Shown: positions 17,175 through 23,355 of the stretch, piece by piece
Layout of the letters: every line of letters starts with the position of its first letter
Position numbering within the stretch: position 1 is the first letter of the stretch
From: an uncultured Oscillospiraceae bacterium
GTDB lineage: Bacteria > Bacillota > Clostridia > Oscillospirales > Oscillospiraceae
Length of the DNA: 29,148 nt
Assembly: GCA_910587505.1 (NCBI GenBank)
Contig: CAJULD010000035.1
Coordinates: 1 to 29,148 of the forward strand
Direction: 5' to 3'
The notes under the pieces: model-generated
Seen by the model: the letters and a program-made list of their open reading frames with translations, nothing else
Database searches by the model: none
Told to the model about the DNA's origin: nothing
Translations under genes and position numbers: made by a program

Positions 17175-18272
17175 TTACTGGCGCTGGCCGTCCACAAACA
17201 CCGCCTGCAAGTCCAGATTTCCGTCCAGCACCACCAGGTCGGCGGCCTTCCCCACCTGCAGCACGCCGGTATCCAGCCGGGCGGCCAGTGCGGGGGCGGT
17301 GGAGGCGGCGTACACGGCGCCTGCCAGGGGCAGGCCGAAGCGGACCACGTTGCGCACCGCGTCCAGAAGGGAGATGGAGGACCCGGCCAGGGTGCCGTCC
17401 AGGAGGGTGGCCCTGTGGTTCTTTACCACGATTGGCTGCCCGCCCAGCTCGTAGTCGCCGTCGGGCATCCCGGCGCAGCGGAGGGAATCGGAAATCAGGT
17501 TCAGCCGGTCGCCGAAGATCTGGAAGGTGGTGCGGATGACTGCAGGGTGGATATGCAGTCCGTCGCAGATCAGCTCCACGCTGGCTCCCGCGTCGAAGGC
17601 CGCGCCGATGACCCCCGGGGCCCGGTGGAGGAAGGAATTCATTCCGTTATACAGGTGGGTGGCATGGCTGGCCCCGGCGGCGAAACCGGCCATGGCGGTA
17701 TCATAGTCCGCCGTGGTATGGCCCAGGGAGACGGCGCAGGTCCGGGAGACCTCCCGGATGAAGGGCAGAGCGCCCTCCTCCTCGCAGGCCACGGTCACCA
17801 GCTTTACCTGGCCGCCGCTGGCCTCATTGAGGCGGTGGAACAGGGCGGCGTCCGGCTTGTGGAGATTTTCCGCCGCCTGCGCGCCCCGCTTGGCGTAGCT
17901 GAGGAAGGGGCCCTCCAGGTGGACGCCGGCGCACCTGGCCCCGCCGTTGGGCCGGAAGTCCCGGATGGCGTGCATGGCGGGAGTCAGAGTCTCCTCCCTG
18001 AGGGTCATGGTGGTGGCCAGATAGCTGGTCACGCCGTGGGCGGCGTAGTAGTCCGCCAGGGGCTGGAGCCCGGCGGGCCTGCCGTCGGAAAAGTCCTCCC
18101 CCACGGCTCCGTGGGTGTGAATGTCCACCAGACCGGGAATCACGTAGCCTCCGGCGGCGTCCAGATCCGCCGGACCGTCCAGCTTCCCGATGGCGGTAAT
18201 GGTCCGGTCAAACTGGATGTCCGCGTCCAGAAAGGCCTTTCCGATGAGTACCTTCGCGTTTTTAATCAGCAT
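17175..18272 (-). CDS. nagA: N-acetylglucosamine-6-phosphate deacetylase
   Basis: A 365-residue cytoplasmic amidohydrolase that removes acetate from GlcNAc-6-phosphate, feeding amino sugars from diet, mucin or cell wall into glycolysis or wall synthesis. The metal and active-site motifs are PGLVDIHTHGAVG, GVHLEGPF, VSLGHTTAD, THLYNGMN and LISDSL with the catalytic Asp262. Length is normal. The ATG at 18272 follows GAGGGAG. It lies 18 nt downstream of the DUF3795-like gene in a two-gene operon. No nagB or sugar transporter accompanies it here. Zinc versus iron use cannot be read from sequence. Confidence 0.94.
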   Translation of the reverse strand: MLIKNAKVLIGKAFLDADIQFDRTITAIGKLDGPADLDAAGGYVIPGLVDIHTHGAVGEDFSDGRPAGLQPLADYYAAHGVTSYLATTMTLREETLTPAMHAIRDFRPNGGARCAGVHLEGPFLSYAKRGAQAAENLHKPDAALFHRLNEASGGQVKLVTVACEEEGALPFIREVSRTCAVSLGHTTADYDTAMAGFAAGASHATHLYNGMNSFLHRAPGVIGAAFDAGASVELICDGLHIHPAVIRTTFQIFGDRLNLISDSLRCAGMPDGDYELGGQPIVVKNHRATLLDGTLAGSSISLLDAVRNVVRFGLPLAGAVYAASTAPALAARLDTGVLQVGKAADLVVLDGNLDLQAVFVDGQRQ

Positions 18273-18290
18273 GACAAAATCTCCCTCGTT

Positions 18291-18785
18291 TTATTTTTTT
18301 GGTAATCCAGCAGGTAGTATGCACTGTTTCCGCTTTTTATACAGGACAATTTCCGGATTCGCTCCCTCCGCGCCGTATTCGCAGACCAGAAGGAAATTCC
18401 CGTCCGCGGCCAGACCGTAGCACCGCCCGCCGCCCGGCTTTTCCACCTGGTTGCCCAGATAGATTTTTTCATTCTCCAGCAGTTTTGCCGTCTGCCCGTT
18501 GGGAAGAGTGAAGGGCAGATTAATGTAAGCGCCCGGCAGTGCGTTGAGGTCCGTGACCTTTGGCAGATCCGGAATGCCCAGAGCGTTGAACTCCTCGATC
18601 AGCAGCGCCTTCAGGGCGCACGCAGCGCCGCAGGGAGCGCAGTCCTGCTGTCCCCGCCTGCGGCAGCAGGCCGCCAGAATACATTCGCCGCCGCGGAAGG
18701 GGCGTCCGCCGGTCTCACGGCATCCGCCGCATTCGCCGGCCGAGGGACAGGCGGCGCAGTCCGCGCCGCAGATAGAAGCAGTCAT
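18291..18785 (-). CDS. Cysteine-rich DUF3795-like protein
   Basis: A 164-residue cytoplasmic protein. The first 60 residues are very rich in Cys (CGADCAACPSAGECGGC, then CILAACCRRRGQQDCAPCGAAC), the pattern of DUF3795 proteins, and probably bind zinc or an iron-sulfur cluster. The C-terminal half (about 75-164) contains an INLPF core and looks like a compact beta domain I do not recognise. Function unknown. AAGGAGG lies 7 nt before the ATG. It is the first gene of the operon with nagA, an association that may be only local. Confidence 0.75.
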   Translation of the reverse strand: MTASICGADCAACPSAGECGGCRETGGRPFRGGECILAACCRRRGQQDCAPCGAACALKALLIEEFNALGIPDLPKVTDLNALPGAYINLPFTLPNGQTAKLLENEKIYLGNQVEKPGGGRCYGLAADGNFLLVCEYGAEGANPEIVLYKKRKQCILPAGLPKK

Positions 18786-18812
18786 GGGAGGTCCTCCTTC
18801 CCCTTTTTTCTT

Positions 18813-18841
18813 ATTTTACCATGCTTTTCCGGTTCTGTCAC
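18813..18841 (-). promoter_or_regulatory. Promoter of the DUF3795-nagA operon
   Basis: Minus strand: GTGACA (18841-18836), 17-bp spacer, TAAAAT (18818-18813), 28 nt before the first ATG. Confidence 0.65.
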
Positions 18842-18957
18842 CCGGAAAAAAGATTTTTTTGCCGGGGGCGTTCGCGCCCTCCGGCCACGGCGGCAGATTT
18901 TTCTTCCCGATTCCTCCGGCCCCGGAAAAAGATTTTCAAAAAAGTTTGAAAAACCTC

Positions 18958-18988
18958 TTGACTTTCCCCCTGGTGGAAGGGGTACACT
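18958..18988 (+). promoter_or_regulatory. MerR-type 19-bp-spaced promoter of yhfC
   Basis: TTGACT (18958-18963), a long 19-bp spacer containing TTCCCCC-N4-GGAAGG, then TACACT (18983-18988). Spacers of 19-20 bp with a palindrome between the boxes are the hallmark of promoters activated by MerR-family regulators. It aligns closely with the promoter at 19830-19860. Confidence 0.7.
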
Positions 18989-18997
18989 AAGGAAGAA

Positions 18998-19021
18998 ACG
19001 GGCCGCTTCCGGCGGCCCCGT
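18998..19021 (+). promoter_or_regulatory. 5'-leader hairpin of yhfC
   Basis: ACGGGCCGC (18998-19006), loop TTCC, GGCGGCCCCGT (19011-19021) form a GC-rich stem with one bulge, directly before AAAAAAGGAGG. A similar leader precedes the GH1 gene. It may stabilise the mRNA or modulate initiation. Confidence 0.45.
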
Positions 19022-19041
19022 CCAAAAAAGGAGGAATTTCT

Positions 19042-19809
19042 ATGACAGCCGGCAAGATCATCGCCATGGTATTTGTGCTGCTCTTCGCGGCGGCCGCGCC
19101 CCTGGGGTGTATGATTTATCTGAACAGGAAGCGCGGCGGACGGTGGCTGCCCTTTTTCATCGGCGTTCTGTTCTTCCCGGTGTTTGCCATGATGCTGGAG
19201 CCGCTGCTCCACGTGGCGGTGCTGGGAAGCTCCCTGGGACCGGTTTTGCAGAACAGTATCTGGGCCTATGGCCTGTACGGCGGCCTGGCGGCGGGGCTGT
19301 TTGAGGAAACGGGGCGGCTGCTGGCATTCCGGATGGTGCTCCGGAACGAGGAAGCGCCCATGACGGCCCTCTGCTACGGACTGGGCCACGGTGGCAGCGA
19401 GGCGCTTCTTCTGGTAGGGACCGCCATGGTGAACAACCTGCTTTTGAGCGTACTGCTGATGAACGGCGGAGAGATTCCGCCGGAGTTTGCCGCCGCCGCC
19501 GAAACGCTGACCGCCACCCCGGCTGCCGCCTTTCTGTGGAGCGCGGTGGAGCGGGCCTCCGCCATAACGGTACATGTATCCAATTCCGTTCTGGTGTTCG
19601 CCGCCGTCCGGACCGGGAAATGGGTCTGGTTCCCCGTGGCCATTCTGACCCACGCGGGGGTGAATTTCCTGGCCGTGGCCGCCGGCGCGTATCTGCCCAT
19701 TGCGGTTGTGGAGCTTATCGTGCTGGCCGCCGCGATCCTGACGGCCCTCCTCGCCTCAGGGGTATACCGGCGGCTGCCCGCGCTGGAGGCGTCACGGACC
19801 TCCGATTGA
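19042..19809 (+). CDS. YhfC-family intramembrane metalloprotease-like protein
   Basis: A 255-residue integral membrane protein with about seven helices. It matches the YhfC family, related to the CPBP (CAAX protease and bacteriocin-processing) intramembrane metalloproteases. Candidate active-site residues lie inside helices: Glu88-Glu89 with Arg92 (FEETGR), His116 and Glu120 (GLGHGGSEA), Glu170 and His204 (LTHAGVNF). The family's substrates are unknown. The start is clear (AAGGAGG, 7 nt). It has its own MerR-type promoter, and the merR gene follows after a further MerR-type promoter, so it is probably a target of that regulator. Confidence 0.82.
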   Translation: MTAGKIIAMVFVLLFAAAAPLGCMIYLNRKRGGRWLPFFIGVLFFPVFAMMLEPLLHVAVLGSSLGPVLQNSIWAYGLYGGLAAGLFEETGRLLAFRMVLRNEEAPMTALCYGLGHGGSEALLLVGTAMVNNLLLSVLLMNGGEIPPEFAAAAETLTATPAAAFLWSAVERASAITVHVSNSVLVFAAVRTGKWVWFPVAILTHAGVNFLAVAAGAYLPIAVVELIVLAAAILTALLASGVYRRLPALEASRTSD

Positions 19810-19829
19810 CGGAAAAATGTAGAAAACGC

Positions 19830-19860
19830 CTGACCTTCCCCCAACTGGAAGGTGTAAAAT
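19830..19860 (+). promoter_or_regulatory. MerR-type 19-bp-spaced promoter of merR
   Basis: CTGACC (19830-19835), 19-bp spacer, TAAAAT (19855-19860). The palindrome ACCTTCC-N7-GGAAGGT (19833-19853) is perfect. It implies autoregulation. The -10 overlaps the ATG at 19859, so that ATG is not the translation start. Confidence 0.75.
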
Positions 19861-19882
19861 GAAGCCGAAAGAGGTGATCCGC

Positions 19883-20533
19883 CTGAAGATCAACGAGGTA
19901 GAGGCCCTGGTGGGCATCACGAAAAAGAACATCCGGTTTTATGAGGAGAAGGGCCTGCTCTCCCCCAGCCGCAACAGTGAAAACGGCTACCGGGACTACG
20001 GTGAGGCGGAGGTGGCCACCCTGCGGCGAATTAAGCTCATGCGGAAGCTGGGGGTCCCCATCGAGGAGATCCGGCGGATGCAGACGGGGACGCAGACCGT
20101 GGGCGACGGCATGCGGCGGCATCTGGTCACTCTGGAGCGGGAGCGGCGGAACCTGGAGGAGTCGGTCCGGCTGTGCGAGCTGCTCCGGGAGCGCACCGAG
20201 CCGCTGGGAGAGCTGGACGCGGGCAGCGTGCTGGAGACGCTGGAGAAGCTGGAGCAGACCGGTACGACCTTCCCCAACAAGCAGCGCCAGGACGTGCGCA
20301 TCCGGTACGTGGCCCCGGTGGCGATTTCCGCGGTGTTGGTGGCGCTGCTGGGAGGAATGATGGGGCTGATGATCTGGGGCTTTTTGACGGACCCCGCTTC
20401 CGCGCCGCCTCTGGGACTGGCGGTGGTGCTTTCGGCTCTGCCGGGGCTGCTGATCTGCGGGATACTGTACGCCCTGTTCCAACGGATCATGGAGATTGGG
20501 AAAGGAGAGATCGATGATGCGAAAAAATATTAG
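19883..20533 (+). CDS. Membrane-anchored MerR-family regulator
   Basis: A 216-residue MerR regulator: N-terminal winged helix (KINEVEALVGITKKNIRFYEEKGLLSP, then NGYRDY), a dimerisation coiled coil (about 75-110), a linker, and two predicted membrane helices (about 142-165 and 176-198). It ends in a cytoplasmic-looking tail, QRIMEIGKGEIDDAKKY. No metal-binding Cys is evident. I chose the CTG at 19883: an almost complete Shine-Dalgarno (AAAGAGGTGATC, from 19868) lies just upstream, the KINEVE sequence is where such regulators normally begin, and the ATG at 19859 lies inside the -10 box. The tail is shared with the two small proteins downstream. The coding of the tail contains AAAGGAG and ATGATG, which start the next gene. 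Likely cue: a membrane or envelope signal (inference). Confidence 0.88.
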   Translation: MKINEVEALVGITKKNIRFYEEKGLLSPSRNSENGYRDYGEAEVATLRRIKLMRKLGVPIEEIRRMQTGTQTVGDGMRRHLVTLERERRNLEESVRLCELLRERTEPLGELDAGSVLETLEKLEQTGTTFPNKQRQDVRIRYVAPVAISAVLVALLGGMMGLMIWGFLTDPASAPPLGLAVVLSALPGLLICGILYALFQRIMEIGKGEIDDAKKY

Positions 20534-20955
20534 AAGAGGTGCGGCAATCCTGTGATCCTGTGCAATCAGCTCCTGAGCGCCATTTTGCAGCTGGTTCTCC
20601 TGACCGCCATCCCATTGGTCTGGTATCTCATAAGCAGGCGGAGAATTGCCGGATTTTTTAAATGGATTGGCCTGAAACCAGCGGCAAAGGTTCCTGCAAA
20701 CGCTTTTGCGGCGCATGTGGGTGGAAGATCGGAACGACTGTTCAGGCTCTTTTGTTCGGCGCAATCCATCTTCCGGCAGTGTGGGGGAAGGGGATTGTCC
20801 CGGCGCTTGTCATCGTCCTGTTGACCGGCGGCATCGGCTTCGCCCTGGGCTGGCTCTCCCAACGAAGGGCGGAGGGCAGCATCCTGTATGGCTGGTGCAT
20901 CCACGCGGCGGCGAATATTTTATCCCCGGTCATTGTATTCAGTTTTTTGCTTTAA
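20514..20955 (+). pseudogene. CPBP intramembrane protease, inactivated
   Basis: Remnant of a CPBP-family membrane metalloprotease. Translation from ATG 20514 (AAAGGAG at 20501-20507, inside the end of merR) reads MMRKNIRRGAAIL then hits TGA. The block comes from an exact tandem duplication of ATCCTGTG (20547-20554, 20555-20562); removing one copy joins it in frame to LCNQLLSAILQLVLLTAIPLVWYL. The frame is lost again near 20690-20740, and the C-terminal part resumes as VQALLFGAIHLPAVW, with motif 2 (FxxxH), and ends with motif 3 (HAAAN). The EExxxR motif 1 and several helices are absent, so an internal deletion is likely. A GTG at 20552 could still make the N-terminal piece. Confidence 0.82.
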
Positions 20956-20970
20956 AACGGAGGAATCGAT

Positions 20971-21225
20971 ATGGAAAACAGAAATCGTAAGAAAATCGCG
21001 CCTGTTGTCATTGCGGTGCTGGTGGTGGCCTACGTCGGGCCGCTGGTGGCCATGGTGGCCTACGCCGCCGGACTGCTGGGCGCGGAGGGCGGCTGGAGCT
21101 TTCTGCCCGTCCTGCTGCTGTACGCCGCCGCAGGCGGGGCGGTGATCGTGGGGGTGCTGTCCGCCATGACCCAGCGGCTGCGGGAGATCGACGGAGGAGA
21201 AGAGGATGAAGCCAGCAAATACTGA
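20971..21225 (+). CDS. Small two-helix membrane protein, paralogue of the MerR membrane module
   Basis: An 84-residue protein: short basic N-terminus (MENRNRKK), helix 1 (about 9-34), helix 2 (about 43-64), and the tail QRLREIDGGEEDEASKY. The order, spacing and sequence match the C-terminal module of the MerR protein (compare its YVAPVAISAVLV with KIAPVVIAVLVV), but there is no DNA-binding domain. I recognise no named family. ATG follows GGAGG at 7 nt. The last codons (GGA GGA GAA GAG GAT) form the ribosome site of the next gene, whose ATG at 21206 overlaps by 20 nt. It could hetero-oligomerise with or titrate the regulator; that is inference. Confidence 0.78.
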   Translation: MENRNRKKIAPVVIAVLVVAYVGPLVAMVAYAAGLLGAEGGWSFLPVLLLYAAAGGAVIVGVLSAMTQRLREIDGGEEDEASKY

Positions 21226-21469
21226 GTCTCAGCTCCGGCGGCGGAAGAACGCCCTTCTGGGGGCCCTGTCCTCTACCGCCGCGCGGCTGACCGCAGCGGT
21301 GCTCGTCCTGTGGCTGCACGCCGGCGCGGATCCCGCCGGACTGCTGTCCAGACTGCTGCTCATCATACTTGTGTTGGATTTGGGGAGCATTCCCTTTATC
21401 TGGATAAGCCTGAAAACAAGATTAAAAGAGATTCAAGGAGGAGAAGAAGATGCTGCTGCTCAATATTGA
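21206..21469 (+). CDS. Second small two-helix membrane protein with the shared tail
   Basis: An 87-residue protein with a basic N-terminus (MKPANTESQLRRRK), helix 1 (about 17-37), helix 2 (about 47-67) and the tail TRLKEIQGGEEDAAAQY. The helices differ from the preceding gene but architecture and tail agree. The start lies within the preceding gene with GGAGG (21193-21197) 8 nt upstream, so the two are translationally coupled. In turn its tail codons contain AAGGAGG (21435-21441) and the ATG of the YbjQ gene. Function unknown; see the protein before it. Confidence 0.76.
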   Translation: MKPANTESQLRRRKNALLGALSSTAARLTAAVLVLWLHAGADPAGLLSRLLLIILVLDLGSIPFIWISLKTRLKEIQGGEEDAAAQY

Positions 21470-21761
21470 CCATGTGCCGGGCCGGGAGATCGAGGCCCTG
21501 GGGATCGTGAAGGGAACCGTGGTCCAGTCGAAGAACTTCGGCAAGGACTTCATGGCGGGGATGAAGACTCTGGTGGGCGGCGAGATCACCGGTTACACGG
21601 AGATGCTCGTCGAGGCCCGCCAGATCGCCACCAAGCGCATGGTGGACGAGGCTCAGGCTCTGGGAGCCGACGCCGTTGTGAATGTCCGTTTCGGCTCGTC
21701 CTCCGTCATGCAGGGGGCAGCCGAAGTCATCGCCTACGGCACGGCGGTGAAGCTGCGCTGA
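21450..21761 (+). CDS. YbjQ/UPF0145 family protein
   Basis: A 103-residue soluble protein of the YbjQ family (also called heavy-metal-binding domain proteins). Recognisable blocks are GIVKGTVVQSKNFGKD, the LVGGEITGYTEMLVEARQIA helix region and ALGADAVVNVRFGSSSVMQGAAEVIAYGTAV. The family forms pentameric rings in structures; its physiological role is unsettled, and metal binding is not shown by any Cys/His motif here. It is the last gene of the merR cluster, overlapping the preceding gene by 20 nt. Its constant company with membrane proteins suggests a role at the membrane, but this is inference. Confidence 0.88.
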   Translation: MLLLNIDHVPGREIEALGIVKGTVVQSKNFGKDFMAGMKTLVGGEITGYTEMLVEARQIATKRMVDEAQALGADAVVNVRFGSSSVMQGAAEVIAYGTAVKLR

Positions 21762-21807
21762 GGCGGGTAGATATTCTTTCCATGAAAAAGAGAATCAGCG
21801 GCTGCGC

Positions 21808-21897
21808 ACGGGCGCTTGATGCGCCCGTTGCAGAATCCTGAGGACTTTCGGGAAGCGTACATTGCAGCAGGAGGGCGGAGCTTTTGCTCCGCCCTCC
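21808..21897 (+). terminator. Two hairpins after ybjQ
   Basis: ACGGGCGC-TTGAT-GCGCCCGT (21808-21828) and GGAGGGCGGAGC-TTTT-GCTCCGCCCTCC (21870-21897) separate the cluster from the convergent gene. Neither has a T-run, so they are probable but weak terminators. Confidence 0.5.
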
Positions 21898-21920
21898 CTA
21901 ATGCGTTATGCGTTAAAAGA

Positions 21921-22898
21921 CTACATGATTTCCGACGCAAATCCCGGCCAGCCCTTTTCCAGCCCGGTGGCCATTCCGGCCGCGCGGCTGACGGAGCCGC
22001 CGTCATGGATGACGGCCAGATAGACGCTCTCGCCCGCGTTGGCCCAGCCGTTCACCGCGCCCTCCACCGTGGCCCCGTCCCGCACGCGGTACTGCACGTC
22101 CGCCCGGAACACGTCCACATAGCCGTCCTTCGTCAGGCCCGTATAGCTGCTGGCCCACTCCAGGGTGTTGATCCGGTACTGTCCCGTATAGATTTCCCGG
22201 TCCGACTCCGGCCAGCTCTTCATATAGGACTCCACCGCCTTCTGGGCCTCGTCGTCCACCACATAGCCGTCCTTGTCCAGGAACAGCACCGTCATGCCGT
22301 CCGCCTTCTGCCAGTCCGGCTCCTCCGGAATGATGTAGCTCTCCGCGAAGGGCTTTCCGCTTCCCACGGTCAGCGTCCTTGCCATTGCGACAAAGAGCTT
22401 GCCGCTCTGCGCCCACCGGGTCTTCGGCGCGTTGCCCTCTACCACCGGACTTCCCTCGCCGGCGCCGCTGTAAAACTGCAGGACCCGGTCGTTCCCGTTG
22501 GCCGCCAGATTGACGAACTGCCCTGTATAGTCGCTTTCCGCCTCAAACTGCACCGACAGCCGGCTCCCGTCCCCGGCAGAGAACAGCCCGCCGTTGGCGC
22601 CCAGCTTTTCCGCGGACCAGCCCTCCGGCACACAGATGCTCCAGCCGTCGCCCTCGTACAGCGCGCAGTTCACCTTTTCGCCGCCTGCCAGGATACTCAG
22701 ACCGCTTTCCGGGTCCGCCTGGGGCTCGTCCCCGGGAAGCTGGGGCTCCTGCTGCACGTCCGCCGGCGGCTCATCCGCATCCGGCCGGTTCCAGGGCTGC
22801 CAGACGCCCAGCCCCACGCCCGCCGCCGCCAGAAGCGCCAGACCTCCCGCGATGCCGGCCCTGGCCGCCCCGCTCAGATTTTTCAGTTTTTCCCACAT
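21921..22898 (-). CDS. Membrane-anchored extracytoplasmic protein, unknown function
   Basis: A 325-residue protein. A short cytoplasmic start (MWEKLKNLSGAAR), one membrane helix (about 13-34), an acidic Pro-rich linker (PDADEPPADVQQEPQLPGDEP region, about 37-65), then a large external domain. The domain opens with GWSICVPEGWSAEKLG, a beta pattern seen in many secreted clostridial proteins, and its second half (about 195-300) has DxEAQKAVESYMKSWPESDREIY and an NTF2-like feel. I do not recognise the family. I chose the ATG at 22898, with AGGAGG 10 nt upstream; longer frames lack a ribosome site. Stands alone on the minus strand; a weak extended -10 (TGGTATGAT) lies near 22978-22986. Confidence 0.7.
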   Translation of the reverse strand: MWEKLKNLSGAARAGIAGGLALLAAAGVGLGVWQPWNRPDADEPPADVQQEPQLPGDEPQADPESGLSILAGGEKVNCALYEGDGWSICVPEGWSAEKLGANGGLFSAGDGSRLSVQFEAESDYTGQFVNLAANGNDRVLQFYSGAGEGSPVVEGNAPKTRWAQSGKLFVAMARTLTVGSGKPFAESYIIPEEPDWQKADGMTVLFLDKDGYVVDDEAQKAVESYMKSWPESDREIYTGQYRINTLEWASSYTGLTKDGYVDVFRADVQYRVRDGATVEGAVNGWANAGESVYLAVIHDGGSVSRAAGMATGLEKGWPGFASEIM

Positions 22899-23063
22899 TA
22901 TGTAGATACCTCCTGCTTTTTCTGTATACAGGCCGGTTGTTTTTTGGCGCGTGCGCCGTCTCTTTGGCCTTTTCCAGATTATCATACCACAAAAAAGCCT
23001 CAAAGTCGTTTCATGGAGCTTACGATTTGATAACAAATTCTGTTGGCCTGTAACAAATTTTTA

Positions 23064-23148
23064 AGAACCCGCATTCCTGATCGGGGATGCCGGATGGGCG
23101 GAAAAAAGGCCCCGCAGACGGCGCGTAACGGCTGCAGGTGCGGGTTCT
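23064..23148 (+). ncRNA. Possible structured RNA upstream of the glucoside operon
   Basis: AGAACCCGCA (23064-23073) pairs exactly with TGCGGGTTCT (23139-23148), extended by CCTG/CAGG after a 2-nt bulge, and encloses CGGGG/CCCCG (23082-23114). A weak promoter, TTGATA-18-TAACAA (about 23027-23056), would start transcription at its 5' edge. It matches no riboswitch I know, and lies outside the leaders predicted for both neighbours. Confidence 0.3.
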
Positions 23149-23262
23149 GACAGCCTGGCGGCGGCAGATTTGCCTCCCGATGATATAAGAAACAGGGACA
23201 TCGGCTTTTGCGAAAAGCGGCCCGCCCGGAAATTGATTTCTGTGTTCAGGGAAAGAATTCTG

Positions 23263-23291
23263 TTGAAAAAATCCTCCGGTAAGCGTACAAT
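23263..23291 (+). promoter_or_regulatory. Promoter of the glucoside operon
   Basis: TTGAAA (23263-23268), 17-bp spacer, TACAAT (23286-23291). No clear sugar-repressor operator overlaps it. Confidence 0.7.
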
Positions 23292-23318
23292 AAGGAAAAA
23301 GGGGACAGAACGCGGAGG

Positions 23319-23339
23319 ACCGGCGGCGCAGCCGCCGGT
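23319..23339 (+). promoter_or_regulatory. 5'-leader hairpin of the GH1 gene
   Basis: ACCGGCGGC (23319-23327), loop GCA, GCCGCCGGT (23331-23339): a perfect 9-bp stem immediately before TAAAAAAGGAG. It resembles the yhfC leader in layout. Confidence 0.5.
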
Positions 23340-23355
23340 TAAAAAAGGAGATTAT

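Noticed and set aside
18842..18957. Hairpin with TTCG loop near 18860-18885 as a terminator
   Set aside because: The T-run precedes the stem on the plus strand and an A-run follows it on the minus strand, so it cannot act as an intrinsic terminator in either direction.
21779..21841. A 19-codon frame after ybjQ (MKKRISGCARALDAPVAES)
   Set aside because: It lacks a ribosome site and overlaps a probable terminator hairpin.
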